A stretch of 64,000 nucleotides of DNA from assembly GCA_019454045.1 (NCBI GenBank), contig SKCR01018431.1, forward strand, positions 186,001-250,000, given 5' to 3'. Positions 54,526-64,000 of this stretch are shown here, in pieces. This DNA comes from Zanthoxylum bungeanum. Lineage: Eukaryota; Streptophyta; Magnoliopsida; Sapindales; Rutaceae. The position numbers and the translations under genes are program-made. The first letter of the stretch is position 1; every line of letters starts with the position of its first letter. The notes below the pieces were generated by a model. That model made no database searches. It was given only the letters and a program-made list of their open reading frames with translations, and was not told the DNA's origin.

Positions 54526-56538
54526 TGTTGGTTTTCTATAAGGTCCCAAGATCAAACAAGACATGAAATTATGTGTGAACACATCAACGGAGGTAGCGGA
54601 ATACTCACATTGATCGGTAGAGTCGATTTGGAGATGATTCAAGCCCAAAAACGCACTGCCTTGATCTCACCACTGCAACCGTCCACTGTCCTACAAAACA
54701 GAAATTTGAGTGAAGAAACGGAGCTCCGAGCTTCGTCCGATGGATCCCGACTCATGGGGAAACCTCCCTACCACCTTCGCAAGACTCGTAGTGTGCTAGC
54801 ACTTGATTTCTCACCATGAGAAACCACTCTTGCTTCCCTTTAGCTCACGCCCAAACTGGTTCAAAACCAGTGAAGAATGGCCACCATTGCCGTGAGAGGA
54901 AGAGAGAATTTGAGAGAGAAGAAGTTGTGTTATGGTAATTAAAATGATTTACCAAAAATCAATTTATATTTATGCCATAATTTATTAAATTAATAATAAA
55001 TTTATGACACAAAACATGCAATGGCTTAGAGTGTCAAACACTCAATTTCCATGCAATAACATTGAGTGCATTGTACACTATCTACATGCAATGCATTAGA
55101 ATGACATGTGTCATGTGGGCCCCACACGTTTCAAATGAAAGTGGGCCCACGTGCACTCACGCGTTCGGGTTCGATATTTCCGAAATACCGAGCTTACGTC
55201 GCGACGTTAATTCAATCGAATTTAAATAAATAATTACGCCTGGCGAAATTATTATTTACGTCGCTAACGAATTAATTCTGAATTAACTCGTTTGCCCGAA
55301 TTAAAATCTAATTTTAATTCCGCGTCGAAATATAATTTCATTTAATATATCGAATATATTAATTCATCGATTAATTCCAAATTAATCGTTCTCTCTCTTT
55401 AGACGACATTTTATCCCGGATAAAATATCTCCGTTATTAATCCTAGATTAATTTTCTCTCTTCTATTATAATCCCAGATTATTCAAGAGTGCGAGTTGTG
55501 CGTCATCGGTGGATTATCGGGAGCGACCCATGAGATCCCCGGATAATCTGGCAGTAATACGGTCGTCGGAGTATCCGAATCACGTACATACCAAGTACTA
55601 CGTTCTACCGATTTACGAGACAAGGTCGACTCCTAGCAAAGCACCAAGTCTTCCCAAGTTCTCCGGACATATTCATCAAAGAATATCTAGATCTGTATCA
55701 AGCGTAGTATACAATTGTATTGTGCATATCGGCCCAGTATCGGATAGTCACGTGCTAGGGCTGGGGCTGGATAAGTGTCTGCCCCGTCCGAAACACATAT
55801 CGGATGTCTGGTAACTAGTCTCTATAATCGGATATTCATGACCTGGTCATAATATCACGATTGGATGCGCATCACTAAAAGAGCACTAATACCGTATCCT
55901 GCGTGACATCATCTCCATTATGACTAGAGTTACACTTCCGTCTTGACATCACATCCAATACACTACGATTCCTGATAAACCCAGAAGAGGTGAACACAGA
56001 ACCAGTTAAGATCCCCCGCCACCAAAACCAAAGTTTACCGATTGTCGTAAGTATTAGCGATGTAAGCCTCAGGTTAAGACTATACACACCTACCTTGATT
56101 TCGGCCTCCCATAGACACCTAGTCATAATACCAATGGGATTCCGAAGGGTCTATCCAGAGCGAAGCTGTTTCCCGTACCATCGGTGAAACACGACCTCCT
56201 ATCGCACTTGCACAAGTATCCAATACTTATATATATGAGAACTATGCCGTTGTGCCCTCACAACGCGCACAAGTGCAATACTAGCCTATTCCGCATTATC
56301 GATGTCCAGTCTCGATAATACTACGGCTAGGGATATTTAATGATTAATCCTTCGTGGACTGATACTGTCTCATATCATCTCAATCCAGGAACTAATCATA
56401 GGGACCTCTCTTCATTATATATCTAAGGTGATCTAATCACAAATGACGAGAGTGCAATTTCCTTGTTACATAGTTAATTTGCTACAACAACACAATGATC
56501 TGTGCAAATAGTGACGCTATGGGTCATTTTGTCCAACA
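54526..56538 (-). repeat. Element B 3' LTR
   Basis: The 2013-bp LTR matches 62359-64000 very closely over the shared part. It resembles A's LTR in the inverted-repeat region (about 55200-55400) and in the outer third. It contains GCCCACGTGCAC near 55145. Confidence 0.93.
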
Positions 56539-56551
56539 ATCTCCCACTTGG
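56539..56551 (-). other. Element B polypurine tract
   Basis: The minus strand reads CCAAGTGGGAGAT, identical to A. Confidence 0.85.
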
Positions 56552-59500
56552 CACATAGCGAGTCACTCAAGTGTCCTACACCTGAACTATGTACGGTTCG
56601 CTCAAATTGCTGAGGAAAGGTTTTCGTCAGCGGATTTGTTCGATTATCGTTTGACGCGATTTATACGATCATCACATCGCCACGATGTATGATCCGAACG
56701 AATCAGATGATATAGAAGTATATATCTGGATCGTCGATGAGACCTTTAATTCCTTAGCCTGTGCTGACGCCTAGCTCAGCTGCTAACAGAACTATATCTA
56801 ATCTAATTAGATTTATTTTCGACCCAAAGACTTCTATTGCTGCCTCAGCTGCAGCAATAATCCGCGTTTGTTGTTTATTCGGTAACAGTTATCTTGCTTG
56901 GAAGATTTCCAGCTCACTTGTCCCGGTGTTCAAACTTTATAGTACCGCAGTATTTAACTGTTTGGAAACTTGCAGCAGTGATCCCAGTCACTTCAAGTTC
57001 TCCTTCTCCATAGTTTAAGATAGCATCTTTAGTTCTCTGAGATACTAACAGATGTTCTTAACTTCAATCCAGTGACTGTCACTTGGATTGACTTGATTGT
57101 GACTCCATATGCTTGAAGCGTATGAGACACCAATACAAGTACATTTTAAATGTACAATTTCCTAGAGAGTGTTAACAACTCCAAATCTATCCCAGTAGAT
57201 CTTTATACCTCTAATAAAGGTTGTTATCTCTCAGAATTCTACGGAGAATTTCTATTGAAAGCCAAGCTTTCACAATAGCTTTATGGGAATTTCACTGTCA
57301 GTGCGCTCTCCCATTAACCTCCTTATATACACAAGAATTATTTCATTTTGAGTCAAATCATAAACTATTATGATTATTTCAAAAACGACAGTTCCAAGAA
57401 CCTTATGCTTGCATTGATCCAAACATGGATCGAATAACCCGCAAACCTTGTTTGTCGGTTATACAAAATTGTCAGGATGTTGTAAACATCCTCTAAAAGG
57501 TTTCCTTTTCAGGAAAGCGATTTTGATTTGTAACTGACATATTTCATAAATGAAATATACAGTTATCAACAAGCATCTTCAAAATGGATTTACCATGGCA
57601 ACAGGTAAAAGGTTGAACCGTTATTAACAAAATGTTGATAACGATACCTTTCCGTCGAAAGCATAGCTTTGCACGTTGGTATGTTGCCTTCCATGTATGT
57701 CTTCCTTGAAGACGTTTAATGTACCATAGGCACAACGCCTTGTGGTTCAACAACTAGTATCCAAACATAGTTGTTATACATGGAATCCATTTCGGACCCA
57801 TGGCACTTTGCCTCAACAGGGAGTCGATACCTCGTATCACTTCCTCATAACGTAGTCGGATGGTACACCTCCATAAGATTGACATCTTTATGAGGTTAGA
57901 TCAGAAACCCATACCCTAGGTTGTTTTCTGACTCTATCCGATCTACTAGTTTCTTGTGTATTTGAAGATTAATGGTATAGTTCATCATAGATGAACTATT
58001 TGTGTTCCATTACGGACTTCGTGCCAAGAACAGTATCACTCCGATTTTTCATCGAGTATCACTATCCTCCCACTGACCACTGCATATCGGTATTCCTCTC
58101 AGGAAAACCGCATGGTGAGCAACAATTACATTGTTCTCATGTGGGATTTATAAGTACTATACTTAAGGTTTCCCTTAGGATAACTTATATTGGCACTTAT
58201 CCAATTTGGGTCCTTAGTTTGGTATCAACCAAACGTTATGCCTGGCATACCCAAATTATCAGGAATGAGAAACCTCGTTTCTTTCCTGTTCATATCCTAT
58301 ATGATATCTGTCAAACAGATTTATATGGAACCTTATTCTAAATAAGTTTTGCACTGTTAATACATATCCTGTAGAAGGTAATAGTAGCTCAGAGCAACTC
58401 GTGATAAACCTTATCATGTCCAACAAAATTCGGTTTTAGTTCGGACACACCGTCTAACTGACGTGTCTCGAGAGGAGTCCTCATCTGAAAGAATACCATA
58501 CTCTTTCATGTACGTATGAAACTTACTGCTTAAGTATTTTCCATTACGGTATTACCGTGGCGGAATAACACTATAGCCGATCTGTTTATCTACTTCGTGT
58601 CGAAACTCTAAAGTTTCCGATCTGTGTTCTTCAAAAGAAACACATAACCACAACGTGATGTCACATCCGTTAAGGTCACGAAATATCATGTTAACATATA
58701 GCCTAGCTAGATATGGGCCCACTTACTTCACCATGAATAGGGCTAACAGATCGGTGGCCCTTTTACTATTACCAGTAAATAGTATTTTAGGTATCTTACC
58801 TAATAAACTAGATTCGTAGACCTTATTTGAATAGTCAAATCAGTCCTAGTACCCACTCTTCAAAAGTGTGGATATACGAGTCTTGTTTAATTGTGTCCCA
58901 GACAACAATGCCACAAATAAGTCTCCATTGATCAAATCAATTTGAGCTATTTATTTGTCATTTTATATGTTGAGATTTTTCTTTATATTCAAAATATAAA
59001 TTCTGTTATTTACATCCAATGTATTTATCTCAGTATCATCTTTATATATTGAAACACTTTAGTGTTCTAGAATATAAAGGTTTTATCCGCAATGGATTAA
59101 ACACTGATATAGAGATAATGTCTCTAGTTAAACTAGTTACATTATAACATTTCCTAATTTAAGTACATACCCAAAGGGTAGTTCCTAAACTTAGGTATCT
59201 ACGGTCGAAACAGCGACTTTCGTCCCGTTTCCGATTCGCAGAGAAATCTCGGCTTGAAGCCAGTATCCAGCTCACAGCGGATTCTGAACGTCAATACATA
59301 TATTTTATGTACCACACTAAGTATTCAATTTCAATACTAGTAGTGAACATAACTTTGACAAATATTTTAAAGTTAGAGCCTCGCCCTTTCTTTAATTCCT
59401 TCGTGTCTTCCATATCCAAATGGTAGTCACTTTGGGATATGTCAATTATCCTTTTCAATATTTCACAAACCTTTGGCTAAGCTTTGGGTTTCGGAATATC

Positions 59501-59620
59501 GAAACGATGTGCACCTTGTGCTACATGCCCAATTGCAAACTTTGACTTTTCTCCACTAGAATAGTCAATTAATTCTCCAAGAATTATTAATTGCAATTTT
59601 AATACTTTAAATCTAAAGAT
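56552..59620 (-). pseudogene. Element B gag-pol, heavily decayed
   Basis: No frame is open, but the DNA is colinear with A. For example 57300-57510 corresponds to A's RT region 46790-47010 (shared ACAAACCTTGTTTG-like and AACATCCTC-AAAAGGTTT blocks). 58430-58560 corresponds to integrase, and 56980-57030 to RNase H (CAAGTTCTCCTTCTCC). Indels are frequent, and the gag part near 59400-59600 is the weakest. Confidence 0.7.
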
Positions 59621-62358
59621 AGATTTGTTATAAGTATATTAATTAAGCACTAAAGTCATCATCACATAAATCTTCCAAAGACTTTATGCTCTACTATTTG
59701 CTTAATTTTGGCTTAGTCATAATAAGTTATTTTATCAAATAAATTAACCTATTATTAATTCCCAATTGAAAATTAAATCATTTAAAACATTTAATCCAAG
59801 GATTATATATTTTAAATATTCAACTTTTCAATTCCTTCTTGACTTCAATAGTCCAACTATTTAATCAATTTATTAAGGTACTATTTATTATAATGATTAC
59901 AATAATCCAATTATTTAATCAACTATAATTTTAATATTAATTACTATAATCCCATTAAAAAAACTATATCATTAATATCATTCATTATTATATGATTACT
60001 ATAATCCAATTACAAAATCAACTATAATATTAAATGAGTTTGTATATAGTCCAACTATATATATTTTAAAACAACATAAAATATTAGTCTGACTAATACT
60101 TTTGATTAATATGACGAGTAAAATATAAATGAGCGTGTTTAGCGAGTAATTGAACGAATGTTGCAAATTCAATACTTGCCTCCCACTATTTTTCGTCAAG
60201 CCTCTAACCCTCTGTGGAGTACTCGGGAAACCGTGTTTCCTAGTGGGCTAGGATCCTATTAAATAACACACAACCCTGACTTTGGCCAATAAAAAGCTGT
60301 ATGCTATTTAACTAGGTAGATCTCTCAGATCAATTGGATCTCATCCAATTCCTAGATCCGGTTAGGTGGACATCCAAGTCCGAAACATATGTATAATGTC
60401 AATGTATCCAATACATTTTCCTAACCATATCCTCCGAATCATTTAGGCCTTGGCTTTGGCCAAACACAAACCTAATGATTCCAGTTAAGCGGGACCCATT
60501 GACGAGGAAAGTTTCGTAATCAATGTCATTGGACAAAAAGTGATCTGACTTTGGTCAATAAAAATCACGATTTGGACAAGACACCGATATGCAACAAAAC
60601 TCTCATGATTCAAGTACATCCTTGATTGACAAAGGTCTTGACTTTGGTCAAAAACAAACCAATGCCAACTTCGGATCTTGAACAAGAATCATTCAATGGA
60701 AGGATATTTGCTTAATATAGATTGAGGGATTTTCGCGTGCAAATTGGCTACCAATTTAATTATCTTTGTTAGGTCTCATCATCATACACCCTTAAACATG
60801 CATTCTAAATACATAATAAAGCGAGTATGAAATAAAATAATAATGATATGCGGATGGATACTTAACACATTGATCCTAGATCAAATCTCTCCTTTCTCAC
60901 TCAAGCTAGCACTTGTACTACTTCTACCCGTTACACTACACTTCTAAAGAAACCTCATATACATAGAAGGGAATAGGTGAGAAGAGAATACAAAGAGAAA
61001 GAAGGTGATAAGGCTGGACACGCAGGTCCAATTTAATAAATCGAATTTATTACAACAATTTCTAAAATTGCCCACCCGACTAATATCCATCCGATATACA
61101 TTATTCATTCAACACAACCACGTATTCACACACATAAGCATGCTATCAATCAATCTAATCAAATTAATTAATCTGATAATTAAGTGATCATCCAATGTTC
61201 AAACAACGATTTGATTTTGTTCGAGTCAAACTCGTTTTTGCGAATAAGTACTCAAAGTACGAATTCATGAATTAAATTAAACTACATCATTAAATAAAAT
61301 TTAACATGTATTTAATATTAATTCATTATTCAATTCCAAATTAAATATTGCACTTTATATTTAATAAACCTTTTACGATTTAAATTCCAAATTAATCGTA
61401 ACGGGACTCAAAGTCGATTAACGTCCAACGTCAATTAATTTAAGTCTAATGGGCTTCAATTAATTTCTTTAGGCATGGGCTTCGGCAACCAAAGCCCAAT
61501 AGTGGAATCACCCAAAATGCCTTAGAAATCAATTTCGCCCATTAGGCCCAATAAACATTAAAGGTTCATTAGTCGCAATTGGGCTTTATGGTTAAGGTTT
61601 TGGGCCCAATTGGATCCAATCCACTTGGCCTAAACCAAACTTGATAAATCAGGCCCAATAGCCCCAAATACAACAATTCAAGCCCAAATCCAATTTAAGC
61701 CTAAATAATTAAATTACACTAATCCAATTACGCAATTTAATTACCTAAAGTGCATTACATGATTAATCGACTAAATCAATATTTTTAAAACACCAAATTA
61801 GTCTTATTAATCAATATTCAATTCATTATTACATGTCAAACACACATAATGAAAAATCAAACCCATTTACATGCTTCTAAGTCTCGGCCAAGGAAGGTTA
61901 TTTTGTCCGATTTGAATTCAATCCGATTAATTACACAATCGACAACGTATTAACTTCCCGAATGATTTCATACACATCCAATGTCATAAAATCAAAACAT
62001 ACCAAGACATTCAAGGGCATATCACATTCGGCCAACATATAGAATTTAGGGTTTATGTTCAATTCAAAGTACAATCCAATTGACCTCAAATTAACATCAT
62101 CCTACATGATTTTAACTCATCCAATGAATCAAAATCAAAAATTCCAAGGATTCAAAATCCATTAAACATTCGGCCAAGGCAATAAGTTTGGGGAAAATAA
62201 TTCCAAATCATTTTTCATCAAATTAGTCCAACCAAAATGAATTTAAACATGTTATAAGCATACTCAAACAAGCAATTCATTCAATCATGCTCAAACAAGA
62301 TTACCCAAATTTTAAGCCCTACAAATTTCATGCTTGCAACATAAGCTCTTGATGTCAT
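59621..62358 (-). other. Element B 5' leader, no gene seen
   Basis: This AT-rich untranslated region has the same order as A's leader: CTTTGGCC repeats (60276-60658), then GCCCA motifs (about 61450-61690). The primer site is degenerate, reading TGACATCAAGAGC on the minus strand (62345-62357). Confidence 0.7.
60276..60658 (-). repeat. CTGACTTTGGCCAATAAAAA-type repeats in the B leader
   Basis: Four related units lie at 60276, 60448, 60544 and 60635, each with a CTTTGG(C/T)CAA core. Order and spacing follow A. Confidence 0.8.
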
Positions 62359-64000
62359 TGTTGGTTTTCTATAAGGTCCCAAGATCAAACAAGACATGAA
62401 ATTATGTGTGAACACATCAACGGAGGTAGCGGAATACTCACATTGATCGGTAGAGTCGATTTGGAGATGATTCAAGCCCAAAAACGCACTGCCTTGATCT
62501 CACCACTGCAACAGTCCACTGTCCTACAAAACAGAAATTTGAGTGAAGAACGGAGCTCCGAGCTTCGTCCGATGGATCCCGACTCATGGGGAACCTCCCT
62601 ACCACCTTCGCAAGACTCGTAGTGTGCTAGCACTTGATTTCTCACCATGAGAAACCACTCTTGCTTCCCTTTAGCTCACGCCCCAAACTGGTTCAAAACC
62701 AGTGAAGAATGGCCACCATTGCCGTGAGAGAGGAAGAGAGAATTTGAGAGAGAAGAAGTTGTGTTATGTTAATTAAAATGATTTACCAAAAATCAATTTA
62801 TATTTATGCCATAATTTATTAAATTAATAATAAATTTATGACACAAAACATGCAATGGCTTAGAGTGTCAAACACTCAATTTCCATGCAATAACATTGAG
62901 TGCATTGTACACTATCTACATGCAATGCATTAGAATGACATGTGTCATGTGGGCCCCACACGTTTCCCAATGAAAGTGGGCCCACGTACACTCACGCGTT
63001 CGGGTTCGATATTTCCGAAATACCGAGCTTACGTCGCGACGTTAATTCAATCGAATTTAAATAAATAATTACGCCTGGCGAAATTATTATTTACGTCGCT
63101 AACGAATTAATTCTGAATTAACTCGTTTGCCCGAATTAAAATCTAATTTTAATTCCGCGTCGAAATCTAATTTCATTTAATATATCGAATATATTAATTC
63201 ATCGATTAATTCCAAATTAATCGTTCTCTCTTTTTAGACGATATTTTATCCCGGATAAAATATCTCCGTTATTAATCCTAGATTAATTTCTCTCTCTTCT
63301 ATTATAATCCCAGATTATTCAAAGTGCGAGTTGTGCGTCATCGGTGGATTATCGGGAAGCGACCCATGAGATCCCCGGATAATCTGGCAGTAAATACGGT
63401 CGTCGGAGTATCCGAATCACGTACATACCAAGTACTACGTTCTACCGATTTACGAGACAAGGTCGACTCCTAGCAAAGCACCAAGTCTTCCCAATTCTCC
63501 GACATATTCATCAAAGAATATCTAGATCTGTATCAAGCCTAGTATACAATTGTATTGTGGCATATCGGCCCAGTATCGGATAGTCACGTGCTAGGGCTGG
63601 GGCTGGATAAGTGTCTGCCCCGTCCGAAACACATATCGGATGTCTGGTAACTAGTCTCTATAATCGGATATTCATGACCTGGTCATAATATCACGATTGG
63701 ATGAGCATCACTAAAAGAACACTAATACCGTATCCTGCGTGACATCATCTCCATTATGACTGGAGTGACACTTCCGTCTTGACATCACATCCAATACACT
63801 ACGATTCCTGATAAACCCAGAAGAGGTGAACACAGAACCAGTTAAGATCCCCCCACCACCAAAACCAAAGTTTACCGATTGTCGTAAGTATTAGCGATGT
63901 AAGCCTCAGGTTAAGACTATACACACCTACCTTGATTTCGGCCTCCCATAGACACCTAGTCATAATACCAATGGGATTCCGAAGGGTCTATCCAGAGCGA
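62359..64000 (-). repeat. Element B 5' LTR, truncated by the window
   Basis: 1642 bp of the LTR are visible. Compared with 54526-56538 it differs at few positions, so roughly 370 bp should lie beyond the window. The 62404-62622 frame mirrors the one at 54514-54819 and is not a gene. Confidence 0.9.

Larger units (their letters stand above)
38761..64000 (+). mobile_element. Element H: Tekay/Del-like Ty3 element, 5' part, hosting A and B
   Basis: A 1.8-kb LTR (38761-40570) starting TGTAATGACCGG and ending GGATGTTACA is followed by an initiator-Met primer site. These ends and the repeated GATACGTAACGCCCC blocks are typical of Tekay/Del chromovirus LTRs (family knowledge). The interior (40587-43752 and 53843-54525) has no recognisable gag or pol. 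It is interrupted by Copia elements A and B. The 3' LTR lies outside the window. Confidence 0.7.
54526..64000 (-). mobile_element. Element B: Copia element related to A, decayed, runs off window
   Basis: The 3' LTR is 54526-56538, the interior 56539-62358, and the 5' LTR starts at 62359 and is cut by the window end. Minus-strand LTR ends are TGTTGGACAAAATG and AAAACCAACA. The LTRs and interior are colinear with A but diverged. No open pol frame remains. The target duplication cannot be checked here; the left flank is ATATC. Confidence 0.9.

Noticed and set aside
54196..54648. 150-codon minus-strand frame
   Set aside because: It straddles the border of H and the B LTR and has no domain; part recurs at 62281-62481 only because the LTR does.

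Overview
The window is plant repeat DNA. I find no host gene, rRNA, tRNA or CRISPR array. It is made almost entirely of nested LTR retrotransposons. The Athila-type and Tekay/Del-type Ty3/Gypsy elements and the long-LTR Ty1/Copia elements point to an angiosperm heterochromatic region. The species cannot be told from the sequence. Names A to H and S below are local labels.

Left half (1-31390). Positions 1-2741 look like an Ogre/Tat-type LTR end with tandem repeats. They are fused to a truncated LTR of element F, a coding-free Copia-like element on the minus strand (2742-31390). Inside F sits E, a minus-strand Athila-like element (7280-28818, target duplication ATAAT). Inside E sits S, a Copia solo LTR (12325-24133, duplication TCAGG). 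Inside S sits D, a plus-strand Athila-like element (12968-22828, duplication ATGAT). The four levels are ordered in time by the nesting, and D, the innermost, has nearly identical LTRs.

The main discovery candidate is the cargo of D and E. Both are non-autonomous: they keep gag, protease and the integrase C-terminal tail, and both lack reverse transcriptase, RNase H and the integrase core. Between the integrase tail and the 3' LTR, where Athila elements normally carry an env-like ORF, both carry a cassette of about 1.55 kb. It holds an unrecognised ORF of about 182 codons (ORF X) and an intronless LONELY GUY (LOG) cytokinin-activating phosphoribohydrolase gene. The related element C lacks exactly this cassette. 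I read this as a retrotransposon family that captured a host LOG mRNA and multiplied with it.

Right half (31391-64000). G is a Copia pol/RNase H relic, split by C, a gag-only Athila-like element (31661-38198, duplication ATAGT). G's 3' end is cut by H, a Tekay/Del-like Ty3 element with a 1.8-kb LTR and a non-coding interior, which runs off the window. Two related minus-strand Copia elements sit inside H. A is complete at both ends (43753-53842, duplication ATAAG) with recognisable but broken gag-pol. B (54526 to beyond 64000) has badly decayed pol.

Most reading frames are broken. Many differences between D's two LTRs are single-base indels in homopolymers, so some frameshifts may be assembly errors and not real mutations.
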